Assembly: GCA_024401475.1 (NCBI GenBank)
Contig: JAKSKZ010000001.1
Location: 124,001-188,000, forward strand
Direction of reading: 5' to 3'
From: Paludibacteraceae bacterium
Lineage (GTDB): Bacteria; Bacteroidota; Bacteroidia; Bacteroidales; Paludibacteraceae
Length of the DNA: 64,000 bases
Part shown: positions 16,707-26,398 of the stretch, piece by piece
How positions within the stretch are numbered: position 1 is the first letter of the stretch
Layout: each line of letters begins with the position of its first letter
Translations under genes and position numbers: made by a program
Notes under the pieces: generated by a model
Told to the model about the DNA's origin: nothing
Database searches by the model: none
What the model saw: the letters and a program-made list of their open reading frames with translations, nothing else

Positions 16707-18455
16707 TTACTTAAGCGCATCCGGATTCAATTTCACAGGAGAAACACCCACGAAAGGAATTTCACCACATAAAGCTCTAACGACTGCCTTTTGAGAGAAA
16801 GCGTCGATGCTATAAGCATTGATCTTTACAGGGGCAAGAGCCTCGTAAATATCCAACGTGTACGGATTAGCAAAAGAGATAGCAATTCTCTTGCTTGGAT
16901 CTGTCATGTTGGCTGTCCACACAGCGAAAACCTCCTTGTTCTTCAACAAGCAAGTACCCAATGGGTGGAAATACCTATTTTCAAAACAAACGAGAATCTT
17001 ATCGTATGAATTCAACGAATCAATTCTATAACCCCATTGATAGAAGTGAGGATTATCCATAACATCAACCTCGAAGCCTCTGCTTTGGAACTCCTTCTTT
17101 GCCACCTCCATCTTAGCTTCGCTCATCTCCTCGCCCACCTCGATGATAAGGAGCTTCTTGCCATTCTCCACCTTCAATGGAAGAGAGCTATTGCGATCCT
17201 CCACCAAAGTGACAGCCTTCTCTGCAATAGCAGTACCAGTCTTTTGAACCAATTGCTTTGCTTCGTCGGTCAAAGGCGTTGACAATGAATCCGTCTTAAC
17301 ATTCAAGCCGAAACGCTCACGCATAGCCCAAACACGAGCAACCGCATCGTCCAAACGAGACATAGGAATCTCACCACGGTTGATACGAGCCTCAACAGTG
17401 TCCATGTATGCCAAATCAGGCCAAAGAACAACATCCGCGCCTGCAGCAAAACATTGAACAGAAACCTCCAACTCATTCTTGTAATAACCAGCACATCCTC
17501 CCATATTCAAGGCATCAGTGATGATTACACCCTTATAGTTGAACTTGTTTTTCAACAAATCAACCATCAACTCCTTGGAAAGAGTCGCAGGAGGCAACTG
17601 ACCATTGATCTTCTCTGTTTGATATGCAGGCAACTGAATATGTCCAACCATGATAGAAGCAGCACCATTGTCAATCAAACCAGAGAACAATTTTCCGAAC
17701 GAAGCATTCCAATCCTCTTTAGACAAAGAGTTGGCTGTCGTAACAATGTGTTGGTTACGCATTGTAACACCATCGCCAGGGAAATGCTTAACTGTTGAGA
17801 TGACACCTTGCTTGTGAAGACCATTCATTTGGCTCTTCAAAATTGGCAATGCCTTATTCACGTCGTCAGAAACGGAACGTTCCACCACCAACTCCTGCAA
17901 AGGATTCATATTCAAGTCGCACACAGGATGCAACAACCAGTTAAAGCCCATCTCCTTTGCCTCAAGAGCGATAGACTGGCCTAAGTCATAAGCCAAGGAA
18001 GTGTCGCCAGCTGCACCAAGAGCCATACCTACAGGCAGGTGAGTATATTTTGAATAAGTCTCACCAATACCTCTTTCGAAGTCCTCACAAACGAGCAACG
18101 GAGCCTTTGCGTTAGCATTATACTCTTTCAAGAGAGAAGCCAACAATTCCAAAGGATCTTGCCCTTTAGACTTCTCCTTCAAGTACCAGTCTGCAATGAA
18201 GAGGCTACCCACAGGGTACTTTTCCATAAACGACTTAATGGTACCATTCGCAGCAGTCTTATGGTCCTCATATTTCGCAACCACCATCATAGTTTGACCG
18301 ATTTTCTCACGAAGAGACAACGCTTTCCAAGATGTGTCAGTTGCAGTGAACTCGTAGCTTGGCTTTACGACATCGCACTTTTGCTTTTGCTGCGTACAAG
18401 AAGAGAACGCAAGCGTAGCAGAAGCCAACACTATAAGGTTTTTAACTATCTTCAT
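16707..18455 (-). CDS. GH3-family glycoside hydrolase lipoprotein
   Basis: 582 aa. A lipoprotein signal ends LAFSSC with lipidated Cys20. The residues after it (TQQKQK) carry no acidic surface-export tag, so it probably faces the periplasm. The GH3 (beta/alpha)8 domain spans about residues 45-400: LSLREKIGQTMMV, KHFPGDG, and the nucleophile region GVIITDALNMGG (Asp). An alpha/beta sandwich-like C-terminal region follows (residues about 420-560). The sequence resembles the beta-N-acetylglucosaminidase-type branch more than classic beta-glucosidases, but the Asp-Ser-His acid/base dyad of NagZ reads Asn-Gln-His here. Beside GH94 and GH5 genes a beta-glucosidase-like role on cello-oligosaccharides is inferred. 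Confidence 0.85.
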   Translation of the reverse strand: MKIVKNLIVLASATLAFSSCTQQKQKCDVVKPSYEFTATDTSWKALSLREKIGQTMMVVAKYEDHKTAANGTIKSFMEKYPVGSLFIADWYLKEKSKGQDPLELLASLLKEYNANAKAPLLVCEDFERGIGETYSKYTHLPVGMALGAAGDTSLAYDLGQSIALEAKEMGFNWLLHPVCDLNMNPLQELVVERSVSDDVNKALPILKSQMNGLHKQGVISTVKHFPGDGVTMRNQHIVTTANSLSKEDWNASFGKLFSGLIDNGAASIMVGHIQLPAYQTEKINGQLPPATLSKELMVDLLKNKFNYKGVIITDALNMGGCAGYYKNELEVSVQCFAAGADVVLWPDLAYMDTVEARINRGEIPMSRLDDAVARVWAMRERFGLNVKTDSLSTPLTDEAKQLVQKTGTAIAEKAVTLVEDRNSSLPLKVENGKKLLIIEVGEEMSEAKMEVAKKEFQSRGFEVDVMDNPHFYQWGYRIDSLNSYDKILVCFENRYFHPLGTCLLKNKEVFAVWTANMTDPSKRIAISFANPYTLDIYEALAPVKINAYSIDAFSQKAVVRALCGEIPFVGVSPVKLNPDALK

Positions 18456-18467
18456 ACTTTAAATATT

Positions 18468-18509
18468 AAAAAAGGGAAAAGCCTCAGAATAACCTTGCCC
18501 TTCCCTTTT
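18468..18509 (-). terminator. Terminator of the GH5 lipoprotein gene
   Basis: The stem AAAAGGGAA / TTCCCTTTT with an internally paired loop lies 7 bp after the stop. A U-run follows on the minus strand. It could attenuate GH3 expression. Confidence 0.6.
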
Positions 18510-18515
18510 ATATAA

Positions 18516-19763
18516 TTACTTAGTGTAAATATTCTTCGCCTTCAAGACAGTAGTATCAGTAGCACCTGTATTAACCACAGCAAATACTTTCTTGATATAC
18601 TCACCTGCAGGAGTAACATTGTTCCACTCTTGTTTTTCACAAGCACCAGGTTGAAGAGCTGATGATGTTCTGAAATTGTCAGAATAACTCCAGTTACAGA
18701 AGCTGACAATCTGCTTTCCAGCATTATTGCCTTTAAACATCAACAACCAAGTATCTGTCCAATCGTAAGCAACAGGACCGTTTCCATCTGCGTTTGTAGG
18801 ACCAAACTCAGAACAGAAAATCGGCAATTTACCTAACACATCATACATGTACGAATACATGTTATAGAAGTCAGGCTTACCATCCTTTTCAAATCCCCCA
18901 TTGTGTTCGTTAGCATAGAAATGGAATGTATACATCACATTGTCTTGTTTCAAACGAGCATCACGAGCAGGATATTCATCACAAATATCCTTACCGTTGC
19001 CTTGACACATACCGTCTTTCAAACATGCGTCAACCAATTGGTCCCATTGAGGAGTTCCGACGATGATGATTGGGTGAGAAGCACCAGCAGCGTCATATTC
19101 GGTTTGAATTACAGGAATGACGCGATTAGCATACTCTGCAATCATATCCCAAGTGACATTAGCCTCTTGCGTACAAACCCAAGGCTTAGTAGTGTCACCC
19201 TTCTCCTGACAGTTGTTAGGCTCATTACAAATCTCGTAAAGCAAATGTGACTTATCAGCATACTTGTTCGCAATGAAACGAAAAAACTCGTCGGCACCAG
19301 CATATTTAGGATCCAATGGATTACCTGGGCACAACACATGCCAGTCAATGATACAATAGATACCCAACTCACCACAAATGTCGATATACTCACACATCTT
19401 CTTGCGGAAGCCTTCAGGATCGGTATTATAACCCTCCTCCTCTACATACATTGCAAGACGCAGCACGTTGATATTCCACTCCTTGGCCAAAGTTTCGATA
19501 GACTCCTTGCTGTAGCAGTCGCCACACCACTGCCAGCCCATCGTACTCATTCCTGCCAATTGAACAGGTTCACCTGCTTCATCACAAAGCTGATTGCCCT
19601 TTACTTGTAGTCTTCCATGCTTAGCAACAGGGGAATTCTCAGGATATACAGACCTGTTATCTACGGTTGTAACAGACTCAGGCTTTGAAGCACATCCTCC
19701 ACAAGAAGATAGCGAAAGACCTAAAGTAGCAGCAACCAATGCACCAATGAAAATTTTTTTCAT
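18516..19763 (-). CDS. GH5 endoglucanase-type lipoprotein
   Basis: 415 aa. The signal peptide ends LSLSSC with lipid Cys21, followed by GGCASKP, which lacks an acidic export tag, so the location is inferred to be periplasmic. The GH5 (subfamily 2-like) catalytic domain starts at about residue 50 (GRLQVKGNQLCDEAGEPVQL, GMSTMGWQW). The general acid/base is the Glu in LLYEICNEPNNC and the nucleophile the Glu in PIFCSEFGPT. Family members cleave beta-1,4-glucans. It lies between GH94 and GH3 genes, with gaps of 75 and 60 bp, consistent with shared transcription. About 50% of residues look shared with the second GH5 at 26399. Confidence 0.93.
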   Translation of the reverse strand: MKKIFIGALVAATLGLSLSSCGGCASKPESVTTVDNRSVYPENSPVAKHGRLQVKGNQLCDEAGEPVQLAGMSTMGWQWCGDCYSKESIETLAKEWNINVLRLAMYVEEEGYNTDPEGFRKKMCEYIDICGELGIYCIIDWHVLCPGNPLDPKYAGADEFFRFIANKYADKSHLLYEICNEPNNCQEKGDTTKPWVCTQEANVTWDMIAEYANRVIPVIQTEYDAAGASHPIIIVGTPQWDQLVDACLKDGMCQGNGKDICDEYPARDARLKQDNVMYTFHFYANEHNGGFEKDGKPDFYNMYSYMYDVLGKLPIFCSEFGPTNADGNGPVAYDWTDTWLLMFKGNNAGKQIVSFCNWSYSDNFRTSSALQPGACEKQEWNNVTPAGEYIKKVFAVVNTGATDTTVLKAKNIYTK

Positions 19764-19796
19764 TATGTAAATTATTAATTATAAATAAAAATAAGA

Positions 19797-19827
19797 TAAG
19801 GGACACCTGCAAGCAAGCGTCCCCTTA
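19797..19827 (-). terminator. Hairpin after the GH94 gene
   Basis: The arms AAGGGAC and GTCCC(CTT) with a stem-forming middle lie 12 bp past the stop. The U-tract is imperfect, so read-through into GH5 is plausible. Confidence 0.5.
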
Positions 19828-19838
19828 CCTATTTCAGA

Positions 19839-22328
19839 TTATCCCATGATAACTTCCACAGTGTTCTTAGAACCTGCAGGTTGCATAGGAACAATATTAC
19901 CAGCAATTTCCTTGCCGTTAACGATCAATTTCTTAACACCCTTTTGTGCACCGTTGTTAGTCACCTTGATGCTATACTCAGCACCACGGAACACGCGGTT
20001 TACAGAATATCCCTTCATATCAGAAGATAGACATGGATTGATTTCCAAACCTGTGTAAGCAGGCTTGATACCCAACAAGTATTGGCTGACAGTCAACCAC
20101 ATCCAAGCCGCAGTACCAGTCAACCAAGAGTTCTTACCCTCACCTGGCTTAGCTGCGTCCTTACCAGCAACCATCTGGCAGTTTACGTAAGGCTCAACCT
20201 TGTGAAGAGCTTGGTCTTTCAAGTATGCAGGGCTGATTTTCTTGAAGAGCTCCCAAGCATCGTTACCACGTCCGGCAACTGTCTCACCGATGATAACCCA
20301 AGGGTTGTTGTGACAGAAGATACCAGCGTTCTCCTTATAACCAGCAGGATAAGAAGAGATCTCACCCATCTCAACGTGATATGTAGTATAAGCAGGGTTG
20401 TTCAATACCATACCATGCTCGCAGTCAAGATACTTCTTACAAGAGTCGATAGCCTTGTCAACCATACCCTCTTCCAAACCGATACCTGCCATTGTACAGA
20501 AACCTTGGCTCTCGATGAAGATCTTACCCTCCTCACACTCGTTAGAACCGATCTTGTTTCCGTAGAAGTCGTATGCACGAAGATACCATTCGCCATCCCA
20601 ACCATGCTTCTTAACAGCCTCAACCATTGAGTCAATGCACTTCTGAGCACGAGCAGCCTCGTCATTCTTGCCCATTTGCTTGCAAAGCTCAACATAGTCC
20701 TTACCTGTTACAACGAACAAACCAGCGATCATCAAAGACTCAGCCTTTGAACCTACTGAATTGTTCTCTGTAGTTTGGAATGATTCATTTGGATCCCAAG
20801 AGAAGCAGTTCAAGTTCAAGCAGTCGTTCCAGTCAGCACGTCCAATCAATGGCAACATGTGAGGACCAAGGTTCTCAACAACGTGGTTGAAAGAAATCTT
20901 CAAGTGCTCGAACAAAGAAACCTCTGTACCAGGCTTGTTATCGAATGGAACTGGCTCATCCAAGATTGAGAAGTCTCCTGTCTCTTTAAGGTAAGCAGCA
21001 GTACCGAAGATCAACCAACATGGGTCATCGTTGAATCCACCACCGATGTCATTGTTACCATGCTTAGTCAATGGTTGGTATTGGTGGTAGCAACCACCGT
21101 CTGGGAATTGAGTAGATGCGATATCGATGATACGCTCACGAGCACGAGAAGGCACTTGGTGAACGAAACCAACCAAGTCTTGGTTAGAATCACGGAATCC
21201 CATACCACGACCAACACCGCTCTCGAAGAATGAAGCTGAACGAGAGAAGTTGAAGGTAATCATACATTGATATTGGCTCCAGATGTTAACCATACGATTC
21301 AATTTCTCATCGTCAGACTTAACAACATAGCACTCCAACAACTTATCCCACATAGCAGCCAACTCGTTGAATGCAGCATCAACAGCCTCAACAGTAGAGA
21401 AACGATTGATAGTCTCCTTTGCCTTTGTCTTGTTAACGAAAGTAACATCAGAAGCTTGAGAAGTCACCAATTCACCGCTCTTCTTACGAGCCAAATCTTC
21501 CTTGCAGAACTTCTCCTCTTGCTTGTTCTCAACATAACCAAGAACGAAGATGTAATCCTTGCTTTCACCTGGCTTCAACTCAACCTCGATGTAGTGAGAT
21601 GCGATTGGAGACCATCCGTGAGCCAATGAGTTACCAGCCTTACCAGCCATAACACATTGAGGATCTGCGAATTCGTTGTAAAGACCGATGAACGACTCAC
21701 GGTCTGTATCGTAACCATCAATCTTAGCGTTTGCTACTGCATAGTATGCATAGTGGTCACGACGCTCCTTATACTCAGTCTTGTGGTAGATTACGCTACC
21801 GTCAATCTCAACCTCACCAGTTGACCAGTTACGTTGGAAGTTCTCCATATCTGTAGCAGCATTCCACAAACACCACTCTGCGAAAGAGAACAACTTAATC
21901 TTCTTTGTATAAGTAGTTGTGTTCTTAAGAGTCACCTTTTGAACCTCAGCCCAAGTCTTCAATGGAACGAAGAACAAAACTGAAGCCTCGATACCATTCT
22001 TTGAACCAGTGATGCGTGTGTAGTTCATACCATGACGGCACTCGTATGAATCAAGCGGAGTCTTGCAAGGCTTCCAACCTGGGTTCCAAACTGTACCATT
22101 ATCATTGATATAGAAGTAACGACCGCCATTATCCATAGGGACACCGTTGTAACGGTAACGTGTGATACGACGGAACTTAGCGTCCTTATAAAAATCATAA
22201 CCTCCGGCTGTGTTTGAAATCAAACCGAAGAAATCCTCGTTGCCAAGGTAGTTAATCCAAGGGAACGGGGTTGCAGGATTGGTAATGACGAACTCACGGT
22301 TCGCATCATCATAATGTCCGAATTCCAT
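19839..22328 (-). CDS. Cellobiose phosphorylase, GH94
   Basis: 829 aa, full length for cellobiose phosphorylase, with no signal peptide (cytoplasmic). The N-terminal beta-sandwich begins [18 protein letters not shown] and has [20 protein letters not shown]. The (alpha/alpha)6 catalytic domain has [19 protein letters not shown] and [12 protein letters not shown], where the Asp of DWNDC is the general acid; further on it has [13 protein letters not shown]. The enzyme splits cellobiose with phosphate into glucose 1-phosphate and glucose, saving ATP. It is the cytoplasmic end point for the imported disaccharide in this cluster. Codon use is strongly biased, pointing to high expression. A promoter box lies 67 bp upstream. 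Confidence 0.96.
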   Translation of the reverse strand: MEFGHYDDANREFVITNPATPFPWINYLGNEDFFGLISNTAGGYDFYKDAKFRRITRYRYNGVPMDNGGRYFYINDNGTVWNPGWKPCKTPLDSYECRHGMNYTRITGSKNGIEASVLFFVPLKTWAEVQKVTLKNTTTYTKKIKLFSFAEWCLWNAATDMENFQRNWSTGEVEIDGSVIYHKTEYKERRDHYAYYAVANAKIDGYDTDRESFIGLYNEFADPQCVMAGKAGNSLAHGWSPIASHYIEVELKPGESKDYIFVLGYVENKQEEKFCKEDLARKKSGELVTSQASDVTFVNKTKAKETINRFSTVEAVDAAFNELAAMWDKLLECYVVKSDDEKLNRMVNIWSQYQCMITFNFSRSASFFESGVGRGMGFRDSNQDLVGFVHQVPSRARERIIDIASTQFPDGGCYHQYQPLTKHGNNDIGGGFNDDPCWLIFGTAAYLKETGDFSILDEPVPFDNKPGTEVSLFEHLKISFNHVVENLGPHMLPLIGRADWNDCLNLNCFSWDPNESFQTTENNSVGSKAESLMIAGLFVVTGKDYVELCKQMGKNDEAARAQKCIDSMVEAVKKHGWDGEWYLRAYDFYGNKIGSNECEEGKIFIESQGFCTMAGIGLEEGMVDKAIDSCKKYLDCEHGMVLNNPAYTTYHVEMGEISSYPAGYKENAGIFCHNNPWVIIGETVAGRGNDAWELFKKISPAYLKDQALHKVEPYVNCQMVAGKDAAKPGEGKNSWLTGTAAWMWLTVSQYLLGIKPAYTGLEINPCLSSDMKGYSVNRVFRGAEYSIKVTNNGAQKGVKKLIVNGKEIAGNIVPMQPAGSKNTVEVIMG

Positions 22329-22394
22329 ACTTCGAATTTTTTTTAATTATTATTATTGTTTATACCTAGTTTAATCTACACTTTTCAAAGCGTA

Positions 22395-22402
22395 CAAATA
22401 TA
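22395..22402 (-). promoter_or_regulatory. -7 promoter box of the GH94 gene
   Basis: TATATTTG on the minus strand matches TAnnTTTG. It lies 67 bp upstream of the GH94 start and so defines a transcription unit GH94-GH5-GH3. Confidence 0.6.
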
Positions 22403-22536
22403 ATCTTTAATTAGAAAAAAAAAGCGAATTATCACGCCTACTTTTCAACACACCGCAAAAATTTGAGCCAAAGGATTACATTCCTGCATCAAACCTGTAC
22501 ATTTTCGTAAAGTTTTGATAAAACTATCTTCAAAAA

Positions 22537-22563
22537 AAGGAACGCACCTTTCGAGTGCGTTCC
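22537..22563 (-). terminator. Terminator of the lipoprotein gene
   Basis: A perfect 9-bp stem GGAACGCAC / GTGCGTTCC (22539-22547 and 22555-22563). A seven-T run follows on the minus strand (A-run at 22532-22538). Confidence 0.85.
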
Positions 22564-22587
22564 CTTCAAAATATCTTCTACTTTTTA

Positions 22588-23106
22588 TCACTTCACCACC
22601 TTGCCCTTGTATGAAGTTGGATAATCCGCAAAATTCAGAGAGAAAGCGATTGAATCTCCCTTGATCTCACCTTTGATATTCGATGCAGTATATTTAGGCA
22701 TTGGCTTTGACGACATAGTCGGGATAATCGTGTCTGCTTGGAATGTCACTACATCACCATTCTTTTGACAAGGGATACTTGGCACTGTAATATCCAACTT
22801 GACTGGCATTTGAGGGACGAACTTAACCCCCTTGAAATCAAGGACAAGCATTCCCAATGAATCATAAGAACTTATGATGTTGATTGAATCCGTCTCATAA
22901 GTAAGATCGGCAAACTCAACATTCATTTTACCCAAATAAGAAACTGGAGCAGCCTCATTCCCATTTTCCTGCCCTTGGCCATTCATATCGCCATCATCGA
23001 CTCCTTGGTCTTGCTTTGGTTCATCGTCATCGTCGTCATCACAGGCAACGGTTCCGAAAGAAAGGGCACCAATCAACATTGCCCATGTCAAAAATCTAAA
23101 TTTCAT
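22588..23106 (-). CDS. Surface lipoprotein, calycin-like
   Basis: 172 aa. The signal peptide ends FGTVAC with lipid Cys22, followed by six aspartates and a glutamate. Such an acidic run right after the lipidated Cys is the surface-export signal known for Bacteroidetes lipoproteins. A low-complexity G/Q/N/D linker precedes a compact domain (about residues 55-172) of alternating beta strands (SYLGKMNVEF, GEIKGDSIAFSLNF) resembling calycin-like barrels of Bacteroidales. It lies 34 bp downstream of the TonB receptor gene and ends in a strong terminator, so it is likely that receptor's surface partner. The ligand is unknown. Confidence 0.65.
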   Translation of the reverse strand: MKFRFLTWAMLIGALSFGTVACDDDDDDEPKQDQGVDDGDMNGQGQENGNEAAPVSYLGKMNVEFADLTYETDSINIISSYDSLGMLVLDFKGVKFVPQMPVKLDITVPSIPCQKNGDVVTFQADTIIPTMSSKPMPKYTASNIKGEIKGDSIAFSLNFADYPTSYKGKVVK

Positions 23107-23140
23107 ATCTATAGTATTTTATCAATTAATTTTTTTCAAT

Positions 23141-25405
23141 TCAAAATTCATACTTAAACGAGCACCCTAACTGGCGTGGTTTTCCTGCCTGGAAGAAGTC
23201 ATTTCCCATAGAACGGAAATAGAAAGTATTATACTCTTCTCCGCTCAAATTCTTACCCCACAAACTTAGTTCCATTTTTTTGTGATGGAGTGACAATCCA
23301 GCACCCAAAAGAAAATAGAGGTCTTGTTTGTATTCGTTGGCCTCGTCCCAATAGATATTGCCCAACGCCTTTCCGTCGGCCTTCATCACCACCTTGTCAA
23401 CAAACGAATTCAAACGGAAAGTATATTGAGCCAAAGCAGAAAGCGTGTTCGATGGAGAGTATGGCACATAATTGCCCGAAAAGTCTGCCAAGCCATTGTC
23501 ATAATCGACAAACTTTGCATTAGTATATCCGTAGGCAACGGACAAGAGCCAATCGTTAGGAGCATAAGTCACCGTTGCTTCGCCACCAAAACTTCTTGTC
23601 TTTCCTGCATTCGTCATCATTCTTCCTGTATTTTTGCCAGACGGGAATACGGTTAGTTGTTGGTCTCGACAATCTATGTAAAAGATGGACACATCAGTCT
23701 GCAAGTCTGATTGAAAGCCCGAAAAATGGCCTCCCACCTCATAGTTCCAACTATACTCTGGATCGTAAGTGGTAGCCTTGGCCGAATTATAGGATGTCTC
23801 CCCCATTCCGTCCAGATGGACGCCGAGAGCATCCATCATATCGTTCATCATCCTATTTTGCAAGATGTCCGAAAATATTTGCGTATTGAAACCTCCCGCC
23901 TTATAGCCTTTTGCCACATAGGCATAAAGATTGCTCGATTTATCGATGTTATACTGCAAAGATAACTTTGGCAAAAATTCTGCAAAATGATTGGTCTCCT
24001 TGCCATCCATCGACGTGCAAAGCGGTTCATAGTCATCCATCAAGAGCGAAAAATAGTAATGGATATCGGCACGATTATGGTAATCCATGCTTGCAGATTC
24101 ATAGTCCATACGCAGGCCAACCGTCAACAACCATTTATCAAACGAAAACTCCGATTGATGATAGACAGCCGTTCCATAAGTAGGCATGTCAAAATCACTA
24201 TTGATAACAAACTGTTGTTCCGAAACATCCAAGTGGTCGTTTGGAAAGGCCTTTTGAATGCCTGCATTAGCGTTATCCAAAATCAGGGTTTCTATGCCAC
24301 CTCGCTTAAACGTCACAGGGGCATTCATACCAATATGTTTGTAAAATCCCCACAAGCCACATTGCCATTGCCAAAAGCTATTGGATTTCGACTTCAGCAC
24401 AAAATCTTGCGTAACTGCATGCTCTTTCTGGGCTTGCGTTAATGTAAAAACATTCTCTGATGTGAAATCTTGGTCGAGATTCATCTCATCATCTAAATAT
24501 TGATAGCTTGTGACACTCGAAAAGACAAACCTATCGGAAATTCGTTTGATAGAGAGACCGTCCATCAAAGAGAATCGGTCGTAGCTCGAAACATCATTAT
24601 AGCAGACAGGCAAAAGTACCTTTTGTGTCGAATCATATCGTGCATAGGCATATCCACCTTGAGAAAGCAATCCTAACGTCAGCGCATTATCTACATTCCA
24701 CTTCCTATTGGGTTGCCAAACCAAACGTGCACGTAGGCTTCCCGCATCCGACCCGTCGCATTTGTCGCCATCATACTCGTTTGTGAAAAAGCCATCCGTA
24801 TGATTGTAGTTTGCGGCAATAGAAAAACCCAACCTATCATTCAACTTATGGTAGGTTGATGCCTTCACCTTCGCTGTATTTCCTGTGGAGTAGTCGGCCG
24901 AAAGACGCGTACCCGTATAAAAAAGAGGCGAAAGGGTAAAAAGATTCATCACTCCACACATCGTATTTCGGCCATACAAAGTGCCTTGTGGGCCTCGCAA
25001 CATCTCCAAACGACAAACATCAAACAAATCAAAATCATAATTGTTCTTATTCATACATGGAACTCCATCCACATTCAAGCCCATGACTGGCTGATCGATA
25101 CGAGCACCCAAACCTCGGATATAGATGGACGAGGTCATTTGAGAACCGTAATCGGGCTGATAAAAATTAGGAATAGAAGCCGAAAAATCTTTCACTGAAG
25201 AGACAGAACTCCGGGAGACTTGCTCCATAGAGAATGCGGTCGATGAGACCGGTCGTTGTCTGACCGGGCGACTCTCCTTGACCGCCACTATCGAAACCTC
25301 ATCCAATGATATGATAGAGTCTGCCACTTGCTGAGCAGCAACACAAGTTACAAATAAAATATAGGCTAAGCCGAGAAATATGACTCGGTACATTTTCTTT
25401 GCCAT
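23141..25405 (-). CDS. TonB-dependent outer-membrane receptor
   Basis: 754 aa. Signal peptide ending VAAQQ; the TonB box region is about SIISLDEVSIVA. The plug domain includes VKDFSASIPNF, SIYIRGLGARIDQPVMGLNVDGVP and LEMLRGPQGTLYGRNTMCGVMNL. A 22-strand barrel follows and ends FSFKYEF-like (LGCSFKYEF). There is no N-terminal carboxypeptidase-like CarbopepD_reg domain and no SusD partner, so it resembles metal/siderophore/cofactor receptors more than SusC. It lies in a cello-oligosaccharide cluster, which leaves a sugar role open. Own promoter box at 25432; the surface lipoprotein gene follows. Confidence 0.92.
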   Translation of the reverse strand: MAKKMYRVIFLGLAYILFVTCVAAQQVADSIISLDEVSIVAVKESRPVRQRPVSSTAFSMEQVSRSSVSSVKDFSASIPNFYQPDYGSQMTSSIYIRGLGARIDQPVMGLNVDGVPCMNKNNYDFDLFDVCRLEMLRGPQGTLYGRNTMCGVMNLFTLSPLFYTGTRLSADYSTGNTAKVKASTYHKLNDRLGFSIAANYNHTDGFFTNEYDGDKCDGSDAGSLRARLVWQPNRKWNVDNALTLGLLSQGGYAYARYDSTQKVLLPVCYNDVSSYDRFSLMDGLSIKRISDRFVFSSVTSYQYLDDEMNLDQDFTSENVFTLTQAQKEHAVTQDFVLKSKSNSFWQWQCGLWGFYKHIGMNAPVTFKRGGIETLILDNANAGIQKAFPNDHLDVSEQQFVINSDFDMPTYGTAVYHQSEFSFDKWLLTVGLRMDYESASMDYHNRADIHYYFSLLMDDYEPLCTSMDGKETNHFAEFLPKLSLQYNIDKSSNLYAYVAKGYKAGGFNTQIFSDILQNRMMNDMMDALGVHLDGMGETSYNSAKATTYDPEYSWNYEVGGHFSGFQSDLQTDVSIFYIDCRDQQLTVFPSGKNTGRMMTNAGKTRSFGGEATVTYAPNDWLLSVAYGYTNAKFVDYDNGLADFSGNYVPYSPSNTLSALAQYTFRLNSFVDKVVMKADGKALGNIYWDEANEYKQDLYFLLGAGLSLHHKKMELSLWGKNLSGEEYNTFYFRSMGNDFFQAGKPRQLGCSFKYEF

Positions 25406-25431
25406 CAGTTTATTGTTTTTGTTTTCAAAAG

Positions 25432-25439
25432 CAAAGATA
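25432..25439 (-). promoter_or_regulatory. -7 promoter box of the TonB receptor gene
   Basis: TATCTTTG on the minus strand is a perfect TAnnTTTG, 26 bp before the start codon. Confidence 0.6.
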
Positions 25440-25480
25440 CAACGATACTATTTTTCAAGATAGGACATAATATGATTTTT

Positions 25481-26326
25481 TTAGGACTTTTTATTCATCG
25501 AACGATAATTCAAAGGCGAAACGCCAACCATCTTCTTAAACTTACGCGAAAAATAGGACTGATCCATTATATTCAAGGCTTCGGCAACCTCAGCCACAGT
25601 CTTGTTCGTCTCCAGCAACAACAGTTTGGCTCTCATGATTATGGACTCTTCAATCCAATGAGATACTGGTTTTGACGTATGCCCTTTTATCATTTTATTC
25701 AAATGATTTGGGGTCACCGAAAAATGGTCGGCATACTCTTTCACAGAGAGCAAAGGCTTTGATTCGTCAAATATCAATTCCAAGAAAGCATTGCTAATGT
25801 TATCTTTCAATGGTTCTTGAGAGACGTTGACTTCTCCACTCAAAAGGGAGAGAATAGCGACCAAGATTGCTTTTATCATATTCCGAGGAACATTCAGTCT
25901 TGTCTCATTCATCATCCTTGCAAACATGGCATCGACAAGATTGGCAGTGTCTTCATCCATAGGAACTTGTATTAAAGCTTGAATTGGATTGGAGGCAAAC
26001 AAAGATTCGGTTCTAAACAAATCACAGTTCACAAAACCGCTATGGAATCCGCCCATATACCCAACAGCTTCCTTATAATATTTAACAGAGAATGCTCCAC
26101 CTTGAGGAACTAACAAAATAGAGTTTTGCTTAACTATGAACTTATCGCCCTCCGCATTTTCCACCAACATCTCTCCCTTAGTCAAGAAAACAAAACTATT
26201 TACGACGGAACGAATCATAGGCGTAGGACAACACATCCAATAACACCGTTCATCCAGTCTGCGAATTGAAAAAGGTTCCTCTCTCATAGCAGCCCCGCCA
26301 CTCATCTGTCGTCTTTCTACATCCAT
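25481..26326 (-). CDS. AraC-family transcriptional regulator
   Basis: 281 aa from MDVERRQMSGG (an upstream in-frame ATG at 26341 falls inside a terminator hairpin). The N-terminal half is a cupin-like effector-binding domain (EGDKFIVKQNSILLVPQGG). The C-terminal 100 residues hold two helix-turn-helix units: SVKEYADHFSVTPNHLNKMIKG and VAEVAEALNIMDQSYFSRKFKKM, followed by VGVSPLNYR, the AraC signature. It sits between a GH5 gene and the TonB receptor gene, all on the same strand, and probably senses a sugar or other ligand to control one or both neighbours. Confidence 0.93.
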   Translation of the reverse strand: MDVERRQMSGGAAMREEPFSIRRLDERCYWMCCPTPMIRSVVNSFVFLTKGEMLVENAEGDKFIVKQNSILLVPQGGAFSVKYYKEAVGYMGGFHSGFVNCDLFRTESLFASNPIQALIQVPMDEDTANLVDAMFARMMNETRLNVPRNMIKAILVAILSLLSGEVNVSQEPLKDNISNAFLELIFDESKPLLSVKEYADHFSVTPNHLNKMIKGHTSKPVSHWIEESIIMRAKLLLLETNKTVAEVAEALNIMDQSYFSRKFKKMVGVSPLNYRSMNKKS

Positions 26327-26330
26327 AATC

Positions 26331-26369
26331 AAAAAAAACACTGCGCCCCCATTAGCTATGGAAGCGCAG
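26331..26369 (-). terminator. Terminator of the T9SS-exported GH5 gene
   Basis: The stem CTGCGC / GCGCAG (26341-26346 and 26364-26369), with additional inner C/G pairing, is followed on the minus strand by eight T residues (26331-26338). Confidence 0.75.
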
Positions 26370-26398
26370 CAATTTACCTAAATTATATTCTAATATTA

